A DNA stretch of 64,000 nt from Sedimentitalea nanhaiensis DSM 24252 (GTDB lineage: Bacteria > Pseudomonadota > Alphaproteobacteria > Rhodobacterales > Rhodobacteraceae), in the NCBI RefSeq assembly GCF_000473225.1, contig NZ_KI421509.1, positions 357,470 through 421,469 on the forward strand. The letters run 5' to 3'. Every line of letters begins with the position of its first letter. Within the stretch, counting starts at the first letter, position 1. Below are positions 7,386 to 17,021 of the stretch, piece by piece. The translations under genes were made by a program, and so were the position numbers. The notes below the pieces were generated by a model. It worked only from the letters and a program-made list of their open reading frames with translations, searched no databases and was not told the origin of the DNA.

Positions 7386-8582
7386 TCAAATTTGTCTTGT
7401 TGGGGCCGTATGCGCGCGCAGGTTTGGCGGATCATAGGTGTTGGCAGGGTCGTCGCGCCGCTCCAGTGCCGTGGGATGTATCTCGGCGTCCGGCGGGATG
7501 TAGCGATATTGACCAAGCGGCATGTAATACCCCAAAAATCCTTTTTGATCGGGCCATGAACTGCGCCGCCGCAATCGCGGAAAAGGCTCCAGAAGAAACC
7601 AGCCCTTTTTCATCTGACTGTGCAGCGGTGCGGATGTGTCCGGCGCGGATATTTCCAGCTTCATACGCTGGGTTACCTCGTCACTTTTCCCGCGAACGTA
7701 CCGGTCATAGTATTTTTCACGAAACACAAGGCTGTCCACGCCCAGCCCGTCCAGTTCCTGACGCATCCAGCACATGGTGATCTTGGTCAGCCCGGCCTCT
7801 TTTTCCGAAACGCTGCCGGCGATGTCGGTATGGGTTCCGGAAAACCAGACCTGTTTCACATCCTGCTTCGGCGGGTTGGTTTTGCTGCGGAACCGGGTAC
7901 CATGATAATCTTGGCCTTCTTTCCACATCTGTACGCCAAAGAACCGGCGGCGCTCATCGATGGAAAGCGCATGACGAACTGCGCGGACCGATGGATTTTC
8001 GTCGACGCTGGAATGGGTGCCGTATTCGATGAATGTACCCATCTGCGGCTTGATGCGAATTAGAGACGATACCGTGTCAAACAGCCCGAGAAACCGGATC
8101 GGCACCCGCCGGATATGAAAGAACTGCTCGGATATTCGAAGCGGTTCGAATTGTTCGCGGGGGCCATCGTTGCGTAATCTGCGATAGGCGCGAAAGACCG
8201 GGCCGATCAGGTGCAACTCGTGGGGCGCGACCAGTCCGAAATCGTTAAGAAACCCGGCCAGAACCCGCGCCGTATAGGCCCCACGGCTGTAGCCGAAAAA
8301 ATAGAGCCGGTCGCCTTCGCGGTAGTTGCGGCATAGAAATTCATAGGCGCGCAATACATTGGATTCGAGTCCCAGTCCGACCATCAGGCCGAGGATGCGT
8401 TTGGGGGTCTGAAACAAGGTCCTGGCAAAGGGCCGGGTGCTCAGGGTGCCGACGCCCGGTTCATAATAGACCAATTGGTTCTCGTCGTGTTTCAGACATT
8501 TATAGAGCCTGAGAATGTTGCTTTCGTGCTTCTCGACCTCGTTTCCGGTTCCGTCCAGACAGACGATCAACTTGCGCGACAT
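7386..8582 (-). CDS. DUF2235 alpha/beta hydrolase (Tle1-like)
   Basis: A 398-residue protein opening MSRKLIVCLDGTGNEVEKHE, the DUF2235 signature, with the nucleophile elbow GYSRG (Ser99) in YFFGYSRGAYTARVLAG and FLGLFDTVSS further on as the likely acid segment. The fold is shared with type VI secretion phospholipase effectors of the Tle1 group, but chromosomal copies like this one stand alone and have no signal peptide. No VgrG, PAAR or immunity-like gene is adjacent, so an effector role is not supported here. AGGAG lies about 8 bases before the ATG. Substrate unknown. Confidence 0.85.
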   Translation of the reverse strand: MSRKLIVCLDGTGNEVEKHESNILRLYKCLKHDENQLVYYEPGVGTLSTRPFARTLFQTPKRILGLMVGLGLESNVLRAYEFLCRNYREGDRLYFFGYSRGAYTARVLAGFLNDFGLVAPHELHLIGPVFRAYRRLRNDGPREQFEPLRISEQFFHIRRVPIRFLGLFDTVSSLIRIKPQMGTFIEYGTHSSVDENPSVRAVRHALSIDERRRFFGVQMWKEGQDYHGTRFRSKTNPPKQDVKQVWFSGTHTDIAGSVSEKEAGLTKITMCWMRQELDGLGVDSLVFREKYYDRYVRGKSDEVTQRMKLEISAPDTSAPLHSQMKKGWFLLEPFPRLRRRSSWPDQKGFLGYYMPLGQYRYIPPDAEIHPTALERRDDPANTYDPPNLRAHTAPTRQI

Positions 8583-8641
8583 GAAATTGCTCCTGAAAAT
8601 CAGGCCCCACTATACCAGAACCCGAGCAACATCGAAACGGT

Positions 8642-10684
8642 TCAACCGCGCCGCCGCCGCCGCCGCCCGCCGCCTTCGGTATCGCCGCTGCCCTGGTTGA
8701 AATTCACCTCGGGCAGGGTAACGATACTGTTCAGGATCGGGAAAGGCTCGACCGCATTGGGGATGTTGGATGCATTGACAAAATGCTCCTGGAAACGCGG
8801 TTCAATGGCGGTTTCCACCTTGTGGATGGCCCGCACGGTTGCCTCGATTTCCTCGCGCGCGCTCTGGTTCAGCAAGGCGATCCGTGCGCCGGTTCCGGCG
8901 GCATTGCCCGCCGAGGTCACCTTGTCCAATGGCGCGTCGGGGATCATGCCCAGCACCATCGCGTGTTTCGGGCTGATATGGGCACCAAAGGCACCAGCCA
9001 GCACGATACGGTCGACCTTGTCGACGCCGAATTTATCCATCAAGAGACGTGCGCCGGAATACAGCGCCGCCTTGGCCATCTGGATCTCGCGGATGTCGCG
9101 ATTGGTGACCGTGATGCGCGGGCCTCCGTCTGCCGTGCCGTCCCACACCAGATAGGAATAGGTGCGCCCGTCCAGAATACAGCGATCGGTGCCTGTCTGC
9201 GCCGGGCTGCCGATCAGGCCGGGGCCGTCCAGTATGCCTGCGAGGCGCATCTCGGCGACCATCTCGATGATGCCCGAGCCACAGATTCCCGTGATTCCGG
9301 TGGTGGCGATGGCCTCGGCGAACCCGTCCTCGGTTGACCAAAGATCGCTGCCGATGACCTTGAACCTGGGATCTTTCGTGACCGGGTCGATCTCGACCCG
9401 CTCGATGGCACCTGGTGCGGCCCGCTGACCTGACGAAATCTGTGCGCCTTCAAAGGCCGGGCCTGTGGGCGACGAGCAGGCCAGCACTTTGTCACGATTG
9501 CCCAACAACAGTTCCGCATTGGTGCCCACATCCACTACCAGCACAAGGTCATCGGATTTTTCCGGTGCCTCGGACAGGGCGACGGCGGCGGCGTCCGCAC
9601 CCACGTGCCCCGCAATGCAGGGCAGCAGATAGACCCGCGCGCTGGGGTGCAGTTGAAGGTCGAGCTCAGCCGCAGTCAGGTTCAGCGAGTCCGATGTCGC
9701 CAGCGCGAAGGGCGCTTGGCCCAATTCGAACGGATCAATGCCCAGAAACAAGTGGTGCATCACCGGGTTGCAGACAAACACCGCATCCAGAATGTCGGTC
9801 TTGGCGATTTCGGCCTCGCCCGCGATCTGATCGAACAGGGCGTTCATGCCCGCGCGCACGGCGGCGGTCATCTCATCCGCGCCGCCCTTGTTCATCATCG
9901 AATAGCTGACCCGGCTCATCAGGTCCTCGCCATAGCGGATCTGCGGGTTCATTATGCCGGACGACGCGACGACGTCGCCGGATTGCAGATCGCACAGATG
10001 TGCGGCAATGGTGGTAGACCCCAGGTCGACCGCTAGGCCATAGATGGACGCATCATGAAACCCCGGCCAGACCTGCATGATGCGCGGTCGATAGGCGCGC
10101 GAACCCAGATGTACTGCACAGGTCACTTTCCAGCCGCCTTTGCGCAGCGCCGGTTGAAGCGATTGCAGCGTCGTAAGGTCGATTTGCAGATCGCTCAGCT
10201 GCCATTGGTCGGCCAGGGCACCGCGCAGTCGTTCCAGATCGCCCGACGGATCATGCATGTCCGGCTCGACGACCTCGACATAGAACAGTTTGACTGCCGG
10301 GTTCATGACGATCTCGCGCGCCTCGGCACGTTTGCGCACGACCTGCTTGTGCACCTGGCTTTCCGGGGGAACGTCGATCACCACGTCGCCCCGCACCTGC
10401 GCCTGACAGCCCAGCCGCCGCCCTTCGATCATGCCGCGCTTGGATTTGTAACGCTCTTCCACCGCGTTCCAGTCCGACAGCGCGTCCGCAGCAGCGGTAA
10501 CGCCATGTTTTGGAAACTCGCCATAGCTGGGTGTGATCTGGCATTTGCTGCAAATGCCCCGCCCTCCACAGACCGAATCCAGATCGACCCCCAATTGACG
10601 TGCCGCAGTCAGGATCGGCGTGCCCACGGGAAACCGGCCACGCTTGCCAGAGGGTGTGAAGACCACGAGGGGATCGTTTGCCAT
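8642..10684 (-). CDS. RACo-like ASKHA-domain [2Fe-2S] protein (DUF4445)
   Basis: A 680-residue protein. The N-terminal ~100 residues form a plant-type ferredoxin domain with Cys39, Cys45 and Cys48 (CGGRGICSKC) and a fourth at Cys93 (RRLGCQAQV). A linker follows, then the ASKHA ATPase domain (YGLAVDLGSTTIAAHLCDLQ; later VVDVGTNAELLLGN and AGAFGAHISP). Proteins of this architecture reactivate corrinoid methyltransferases by ATP-driven reduction of Co(II). No corrinoid protein or methyltransferase gene is adjacent, so its partner lies elsewhere. The C-terminus ends in a run of six Arg before Gly. It diverges from guaB. Confidence 0.85.
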   Translation of the reverse strand: MANDPLVVFTPSGKRGRFPVGTPILTAARQLGVDLDSVCGGRGICSKCQITPSYGEFPKHGVTAAADALSDWNAVEERYKSKRGMIEGRRLGCQAQVRGDVVIDVPPESQVHKQVVRKRAEAREIVMNPAVKLFYVEVVEPDMHDPSGDLERLRGALADQWQLSDLQIDLTTLQSLQPALRKGGWKVTCAVHLGSRAYRPRIMQVWPGFHDASIYGLAVDLGSTTIAAHLCDLQSGDVVASSGIMNPQIRYGEDLMSRVSYSMMNKGGADEMTAAVRAGMNALFDQIAGEAEIAKTDILDAVFVCNPVMHHLFLGIDPFELGQAPFALATSDSLNLTAAELDLQLHPSARVYLLPCIAGHVGADAAAVALSEAPEKSDDLVLVVDVGTNAELLLGNRDKVLACSSPTGPAFEGAQISSGQRAAPGAIERVEIDPVTKDPRFKVIGSDLWSTEDGFAEAIATTGITGICGSGIIEMVAEMRLAGILDGPGLIGSPAQTGTDRCILDGRTYSYLVWDGTADGGPRITVTNRDIREIQMAKAALYSGARLLMDKFGVDKVDRIVLAGAFGAHISPKHAMVLGMIPDAPLDKVTSAGNAAGTGARIALLNQSAREEIEATVRAIHKVETAIEPRFQEHFVNASNIPNAVEPFPILNSIVTLPEVNFNQGSGDTEGGGRRRRRRG

Positions 10685-10737
10685 GCCGGGACTGCCTTTT
10701 GTGACGCATTGGGGTCAGAATAGTCTGCGCTGTGTAA

Positions 10738-12396
<1,659 letters not shown>

Positions 12397-12780
12397 CCAA
12401 TAAGATGAGGCGCTCGGCGAAGCTCTGGCGCAAAATTCATCATTCCGGAATGGCGATGTCTGATTGCGGCTGCTTGGATGCGGCGACGTTTCGGCAGTTT
12501 TGCCGTATGCATCAGTGCGTTGTGACATCCGCGATCAAACGGCTTTTCGGAATAAGAGGTATCACCCACCGAAGTGCTAAGAGTTTGATTTCATTCAGGT
12601 GGGATTTGATTTCTGAAGCTGCTGGCGAAGCGAAGTTTTTCTTTTGTGTCTCATCATTGGAGATGTCTTGATTTCGAGAGTAAGTATGAGTCATCGCAGT
12701 CTCCGCGTCGATCACAGGCTTGCTTTACGCCTTGAACTTTGCAGTCTTTGCGAGACCCTTCTGGTCGCATCTATGGCTTC
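12397..12780. other. Gene-free stretch downstream of guaB
   Basis: About 380 bp, moderately AT-rich relative to the neighbours, with no frame that resembles a known protein and no clear terminator hairpin. It leads directly into the IS3-like terminus at ~12783, so it may be part of the same insertion scar. Confidence 0.4.
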
Positions 12781-12782
12781 CT

Positions 12783-12902
12783 GTGAATCGTCCCGTGTAT
12801 CGTGGACGCCTTCTTCGCTGATTTTGAGGCAAAGAGACCATGGCGAGCAGCGACAAGTTCAGCGACGATTTCAAGCGAGATGCGGTCGCTCAGATCACCG
12901 AG
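12783..12902 (+). mobile_element. IS3-family left end with orfA stub
   Basis: TGTGAATCGTCCCGTG from 12783 resembles an IS3-type terminal inverted repeat. From 12840 the frame reads MASSDKFSDDFKRDAVAQIT followed by E, the conserved N-terminus of an IS3 OrfA. Similarity ends at 12902, before the helix-turn-helix recognition region is complete. Only about 21 residues of OrfA survive; nothing of OrfB is visible. Confidence 0.65.
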
Positions 12903-12904
12903 CC

Positions 12905-13079
12905 GAGCGTGTCGGGCTCTCTTCTCAATACCATGGCGATTTGCTTCGATGACCGCTTCGGTCTCGAGTGTCCAAGACTTTGCGTCTGATGCCTTGTCGA
13001 ACGATGCAGATTTGTATATCCCGCGCTTGCGTATGACGACACGTGTTTTGCTTGACGGTAGTTTGTAGATGGAGCTCAT
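12905..13079 (-). pseudogene. Tyrosine-integrase N-terminal fragment
   Basis: On the minus strand the frame from ATG 13079 reads MSSIYKLPSSKTRVVIRKRG, then IYKSASFDKASDAKSWTLET and EAVIEANRHGI. This is the arm-binding N-terminus of phage-type tyrosine integrases ('...F..K.DA..W..E.E..I...'). Similarity is lost near 12905, exactly where the IS3 stub ends on the other strand. The catalytic domain is absent. It probably marks a former prophage or island edge truncated by the IS. Confidence 0.6.
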
Positions 13080-13221
13080 GTATACAGTTCATATCCTGTA
13101 TATCGCCGGTAACACCTCGAAATCGGCCCGATATATTGGATGTAAACAGTGTGTGTACTCGAATTCTGCAAAGTAAACTGTTTATATATAAAGACTTAGC
13201 GCAGAGTCATACTGGGTTGAT

Positions 13222-13277
13222 CCGTGGCGATTTATACCAAATTGCGGGCCACGCTAAACGAAACCGCTAAAAGGTCA
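13222..13277 (+). ncRNA. SAM-II riboswitch aptamer upstream of metZ
   Basis: P1 is GTGGC (13224-13228) with GCCAC (13248-13252). The loop carries GATTTATACC, and downstream come two CGCTAAA elements, the second running into AAAAGGT (13269-13275). ACC at 13236-13238 can pair with GGT at 13273-13275 to close the H-type pseudoknot of the SAM-II (metA motif) class, which is known from alphaproteobacteria upstream of metA, metC and metZ. S-adenosylmethionine binding should repress metZ, an O-succinylhomoserine sulfhydrylase gene, which matches the class. Confidence 0.88.
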
Positions 13278-13286
13278 GGATGAAGG

Positions 13287-13320
13287 GCTCCTTTCGCTTG
13301 ACCGCGACTGGGGCTTTTTT
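13287..13320 (+). terminator. Intrinsic terminator of the metZ attenuator
   Basis: GCTCC (13287-13291) pairs with GGGGC (13310-13314), TCGC (13294-13297) pairs with GCGA (13304-13307) around a TTGACC loop, and TTTTTT follows at 13315-13320. The loop segment TGACC (13299-13303) can instead pair with GGTCA (13273-13277). That GGT is also the 3' strand of the SAM-II pseudoknot. Ligand-bound aptamer and antiterminator are therefore mutually exclusive, giving a transcription-off switch with SAM. A further GCCCG/CGGGC hairpin (13326-13342) abuts the GGAGG ribosome-binding site. Confidence 0.75.
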
Positions 13321-13353
13321 GATGTGCCCGATACCAACGGGCCGGAGGATGAC

Positions 13354-14538
13354 ATGAGCGAGACTTGGAACAAGCGCACCACCGCCGTTCACGGTGGAAC
13401 CCGCCGCAGCCAGTATGGTGAGGTCAGCGAGGCGATCTTTCTGACCCAGGGATTTGTCTATGACAGTGCCGAGGCGGCAGAGTCTCGATTCCTGCAGGCC
13501 GGCGACGAAGAGTTCATCTATGCGCGCTATGGCAATCCCACCGTGCGTATGTTCGAAGACCGCATCGCCGCGCTGGAGGGGGCCGAGGATGCCTTTGCAA
13601 CCGCCTCGGGCATGGCGGCGGTCTCGGGCGCTTTGACAGCGATGTTGAAAGCAGGTGACCATGTGGTCGCGTCGCGTGCGTTGTTCGGATCGTGCCTGTA
13701 TATACTGGAAGAGGTGTTGACCCGGTACGGTGTCGAGGTCACTTTTGTCGATGGCATCGATCTGAACCAGTGGCGCGCCGCGCTGCGCCCGGAAACCCGT
13801 GCCGTTTTCTTTGAATCAGTCTCGAATCCGACATTGGAAGTGATCGATATCCGCGCGGTATGCGATCTGGCGCATGCGGTTGGCGCAACGGTTGTGGTGG
13901 ACAATGTCTTTGCCACACCGGTATTTTCAGACGCCATCGCGCAAGGTGCGGATGTCGTGGTGTATTCTGCGACCAAACATATCGACGGGCAGGGCCGCGC
14001 CTTGGGTGGGGTCATCCTCGGGACACGCGATTTTATCCGCAAGACGGTCGAGCCCTATATGAAGCACACCGGCGGTTCGATGAGCCCGTTTACTGCATGG
14101 GTGATGTTAAAGGGGCTCGAAACCCTCAGCCTGCGGGTCAATGCGCAGGCAGACAATGCGCTGGCGCTGGTCAATGCGCTGCAGGGGCATACGCGGCTTG
14201 AGCGCGTACTTTACCCCGGCCACCCCAGCCACCCGCAGTACGGCCTGTGTGCGGCGCAAATGGGCAAGGGTGGAACCGTGGTGTCACTGGACCTGAAAGG
14301 CGGGCAGACGGCAGCGTTCCAGTTCCTGAACGCCCTGCAGATCGCCAAAATCTCGAACAATCTGGGCGATGCGAAATCTATCGTGACACACCCAGCGACC
14401 ACCACCCATCAACGTCTGCCTGACGATCAAAAGGCGGCGCTGGGAATTACGCCGGGACTGGTGCGTCTGAGCTTGGGGATCGAAGATGGAAACGATCTGA
14501 TCGCGGATGTGAAACAGGCGTTGGATGCGGTTGGCTGA
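13354..14538 (+). CDS. metZ: O-succinylhomoserine sulfhydrylase
   Basis: A 394-residue Cys/Met-metabolism PLP enzyme that makes homocysteine from O-succinyl- (or O-acetyl-) homoserine and sulfide. Lys208 in VVYSATKHIDGQGR is the Schiff-base lysine; YARYGNPTVRMFEDRIAALE and SGMAAV are family motifs, and the C-terminus (GITPGLVRLSLGIED) is complete. Start 13354 has GGAGG (13344-13348) at ideal spacing; the upstream in-frame sequence is leader. Expression is predicted to be controlled by the SAM-II attenuator immediately upstream. cysE follows 300 bp downstream on the same strand. Confidence 0.95.
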   Translation: MSETWNKRTTAVHGGTRRSQYGEVSEAIFLTQGFVYDSAEAAESRFLQAGDEEFIYARYGNPTVRMFEDRIAALEGAEDAFATASGMAAVSGALTAMLKAGDHVVASRALFGSCLYILEEVLTRYGVEVTFVDGIDLNQWRAALRPETRAVFFESVSNPTLEVIDIRAVCDLAHAVGATVVVDNVFATPVFSDAIAQGADVVVYSATKHIDGQGRALGGVILGTRDFIRKTVEPYMKHTGGSMSPFTAWVMLKGLETLSLRVNAQADNALALVNALQGHTRLERVLYPGHPSHPQYGLCAAQMGKGGTVVSLDLKGGQTAAFQFLNALQIAKISNNLGDAKSIVTHPATTTHQRLPDDQKAALGITPGLVRLSLGIEDGNDLIADVKQALDAVG

Positions 14539-14731
14539 GCTTGCCTGCCGGGCTTTTTCGAACAAGGTACGACCGGGCTCGGGTGCTTTGCGGAAATGGG
14601 ATCGGCCGGGATGCACGGGGCCAGAAGGCGGAGTCGTCTCTCTGACACGGCGAAGGCTCTGGCGATGCGGCGCGCGTCATTTCGGGCCGCAGCCGCTGCT
14701 GAAAAGCTCGCAGAAATTCCTCTGGTTAAGG

Positions 14732-14753
14732 GGTATTTCCTTACGGGAATATC
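14732..14753. promoter_or_regulatory. Imperfect inverted repeat upstream of cysE
   Basis: GGTATTTCC and GGGAATATC flank a TTAC spacer, pairing 7 of 9 positions plus two wobble pairs, about 90 bp upstream of the cysE start. It could be an operator or a leader hairpin. The protein that would bind is unknown. Confidence 0.3.
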
Positions 14754-14787
14754 AATGATGGACATGTGGCCAATCAAAGGATTGCGT

Positions 14788-14817
14788 TTGGAGAATTCTC
14801 GCTTAGGTGTCTATTCT
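14788..14817 (+). promoter_or_regulatory. Candidate cysE promoter with palindromic operator
   Basis: TTGGAG (14788-14793) and TATTCT (14812-14817) are separated by 18 bp and resemble -35/-10 elements 26 bp before the cysE ATG. A perfect palindrome GAGAATTCTC (14791-14800) overlaps the -35 box, a position suited to repression. The remaining intergenic DNA (14539-14787) shows no gene. Confidence 0.35.
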
Positions 14818-14842
14818 AGTCGCGAAAAAGGGGGCGTTTGCC

Positions 14843-15652
14843 ATGCCAGAAACACGCAGCAAGATTGCTCAGGTGGATCCAGTCTGGAACCGCATCACTG
14901 ATGAGGCCCGTGAGGCCGTGCGCAAGGAGCCCCTGATGGGGGGGCTGGTGCATGCGTGTATCCTGCATCACAAGACGCTGGAAAAAGCTCTGTCCTACCG
15001 GATCGCGGCAAAGCTGGCGTCAAATGAGATGTCGATGGTGATCCTGCGAGAAATCGCCGACCAGGCATATGAAGACGCGCCTGATCTGGTCGAAGCCGCG
15101 CGCGCCGATCTTGTTGCTGTGTATGAACGGGATCCGGCCTGCCACCGACTCTTGCAGCCTATCCTTTATTTCAAGGGATACCAGGCGATGCAGGCCTATC
15201 GTGTCGGGCATTGGCTTTGGGAAACGGGCCAGCATGACCTGGCCTATTTTTTCCAGATGCGCGTGTCAGAGATTTTTGGCATCGACATTCATCCTGCAGC
15301 CCGGATCGGGCGTGGCATCATGATCGACCATGCCCATTCGATCGTGATTGGCGAAACCGCGGTGGTCGGCGACAATGTTTCGATGCTGCATTCGGTTACG
15401 CTGGGCGGAACGGGTAAGGAAGAGGAAGACCGCCATCCCAAGATCGAGGATGGCGTTTTGATCGGGGCGGGGGCCAAGGTTCTGGGAAATATCCGGATCG
15501 GGCACTGCAGCCGAATCGCCGCAGGATCCGTTGTGCTGACCGATGTGCCGCCGTGCAAGACAGTTGCGGGAATCCCAGCGAAGATCGTAGGCGAGGCCGG
15601 GTGCGATCAACCCTCGATCAACATGAATCAGTTGTTCTCGGCATCCCAGTGA
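14843..15652 (+). CDS. cysE: Serine O-acetyltransferase
   Basis: A 269-residue serine acetyltransferase, making O-acetylserine for cysteine synthesis. The N-terminal helical domain (WNRITDEAREAVRKEPLMGG; HHKTLEKALSYRIAAKL) precedes a left-handed beta-helix (DIHPAARIGRGIMIDHAHSI, where the DH is the catalytic pair). The C-terminal tail (MNQLFSASQ) does not end in the canonical Ile used to dock into CysK, so complex formation with cysteine synthase may differ. Start 14843 (MPETRSKIAQ) was chosen over 14807 because GGGGG lies upstream and homologues begin there. It ends facing pdhC. Confidence 0.93.
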   Translation: MPETRSKIAQVDPVWNRITDEAREAVRKEPLMGGLVHACILHHKTLEKALSYRIAAKLASNEMSMVILREIADQAYEDAPDLVEAARADLVAVYERDPACHRLLQPILYFKGYQAMQAYRVGHWLWETGQHDLAYFFQMRVSEIFGIDIHPAARIGRGIMIDHAHSIVIGETAVVGDNVSMLHSVTLGGTGKEEEDRHPKIEDGVLIGAGAKVLGNIRIGHCSRIAAGSVVLTDVPPCKTVAGIPAKIVGEAGCDQPSINMNQLFSASQ

Positions 15653-15673
15653 TGCGTTCCTGACGGCGGCGGA

Positions 15674-15690
15674 CGCGGGCATCGCCCGCG
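15674..15690. terminator. GC-rich hairpin between convergent cysE and pdhC
   Basis: CGCGGGC-atc-GCCCGCG is a perfect seven-pair stem with a three-base loop in the 49-bp gap between two convergent genes. There is no T-tract on either side, so it could be a weak bidirectional terminator or a Rho-assisted stop. Confidence 0.45.
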
Positions 15691-15701
15691 CCGGTCCGAC
15701 G

Positions 15702-17009
15702 TCAGGCCAGCATTGCCATCGGATTTTCCAGGTTGTCGACGATCGAGGCCAACAATTCCGCGCCCAACGCGCCGTCGATAACCCGGTGGTCCACCGAAAG
15801 CGTAACGGACATCACGGTGGCAACTTCCAGTCCGCCGTCCGTGCCAACGACGGGCTTTCGGATACCGGCACCAACGGCCAGGATCGCCCCGTGTGGTGGG
15901 TTGATGACCGCGTCGAAACTATCGATGCCGAACATTCCCAGATTTGAAATCGCAAAGCTGCCACCCTGATATTCGTGAGGCGCGAGCTTGCGGTCCCGCG
16001 CGCGCGCGGCAAGATCCTTCATCTCTGTGGACAGCGCAGACAGGGTCTTACTGTCTGCGTCTTTCAGCACGGGTGTGAACAAACCGCCATCGATCGCCAC
16101 CGCCACGGCCACATCCGAAGGTTTCAACTGCAAGATACGATCTTTGGCCCAGACCGCATTGGCGGCCGGGACTTGTTGCAATGCCAGGGCACAGGCCTTG
16201 ATGATGAAATCGTTGACCGACAGCTTTACTTCGCGGGATTGCAACTGGGCGTTCAACTCGCTCCGGAACTTTAGCAAGGCGTCCAACCGGATGTCGCGAC
16301 GCAGATAGAAATGCGGGATCGACTGTTTGGCCTCGGTCAGGCGCGCGGCGATGGTCTTGCGCATGCCGTCCAGCGCAATCTCTTTGTAGTCGCGATCCTG
16401 ATACATCCGCAGGACGGTATCAGCAGCAGGACCGGTGGCCGCCGCCGCCGGGGCAGGGGCCGCATTGGCTGGAACGGAGGTCCGGGCCTGGGCTGGTTCT
16501 GTTGGGCGGGCCTGCGAACCGGTTGCCTCGACATCGGCCTTGACGATACGCCCGTGTGGGCCGGTGCCGGAGATGCTGGACAGGTCCAGCCCCTTGTCTG
16601 CCGCGATCCGGCGGGCGAGGGGAGAGGCAAAAACGCGATCGCCATCCCGCGTGGCGGGGGCACTTGGGGCCGGGTCCCTTGATACTGTCGGCTGTGGTGT
16701 CTCCTGGGGCGCGTTGTCGTCGGGTTTTGAGGCCGGCGCGTTTGCAGTTGAGTCCGGGATCTCTTCGCCTTCCTCGACAAGGATAGCGATAGCGGTGTTG
16801 ACCTTGACCCCCTCGGTGCCCTCATCGATCAGGATCTTGCCGATGAGCCCTTCGTCGACCGCCTCGAATTCCATCGTGGCCTTGTCGGTTTCGATCTCGG
16901 CCAATATGTCGCCAGAGACGACGGTATCGCCCTCTTTGACCAGCCATTTCGCCAGCGTCCCTTCCTCCATCGTCGGGGACAGGGCGGGCATCAGGATTTC
17001 AGTTGCCAT
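15702..17009 (-). CDS. pdhC: Pyruvate dehydrogenase complex E2 (dihydrolipoyl acetyltransferase)
   Basis: A 435-residue E2 core enzyme. It has one N-terminal lipoyl domain (lipoyl Lys43 in [10 protein letters not shown]), a Pro/Ala-rich linker, the peripheral-subunit-binding domain ([20 protein letters not shown]... around 125-165), another linker, and the catalytic acyltransferase domain ending with the HxxxD motif ([14 protein letters not shown]). It transfers acetyl from lipoate to CoA. It is the last gene of pdhA-pdhB-pdhC, 12 bp after pdhB, with GAGGAG before the ATG. The first ~83 codons are almost identical in DNA to those of pdhB. Confidence 0.96.
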   Translation of the reverse strand: MATEILMPALSPTMEEGTLAKWLVKEGDTVVSGDILAEIETDKATMEFEAVDEGLIGKILIDEGTEGVKVNTAIAILVEEGEEIPDSTANAPASKPDDNAPQETPQPTVSRDPAPSAPATRDGDRVFASPLARRIAADKGLDLSSISGTGPHGRIVKADVEATGSQARPTEPAQARTSVPANAAPAPAAAATGPAADTVLRMYQDRDYKEIALDGMRKTIAARLTEAKQSIPHFYLRRDIRLDALLKFRSELNAQLQSREVKLSVNDFIIKACALALQQVPAANAVWAKDRILQLKPSDVAVAVAIDGGLFTPVLKDADSKTLSALSTEMKDLAARARDRKLAPHEYQGGSFAISNLGMFGIDSFDAVINPPHGAILAVGAGIRKPVVGTDGGLEVATVMSVTLSVDHRVIDGALGAELLASIVDNLENPMAMLA

Positions 17010-17010
17010 G
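16758..17010 (-). repeat. Lipoyl-domain DNA repeat, copy 2 (pdhC)
   Basis: This 253-bp segment matches 18126-18378 with a constant offset of 1368 bp. I count two differences by eye: CATCGATC versus CGTCGATC near 16823, and GCCATTT versus GCCACTT near 16952. Both differences are at third codon positions, so the encoded lipoyl domains are identical. Similarity is lost immediately outside the domain. Confidence 0.93.
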
Positions 17011-17021
17011 ACGCGCTCCTC

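Noticed and set aside
7386-8582. DUF2235 protein as a type VI secretion effector
   Set aside because: No VgrG, PAAR, chaperone or immunity gene is adjacent and no secretion signal is visible; only the fold supports the idea.
8645-8672. CGCCGC trinucleotide-like run as a microsatellite or regulatory repeat
   Set aside because: It lies inside the coding sequence and encodes the Gly/Arg tail of the ASKHA protein.
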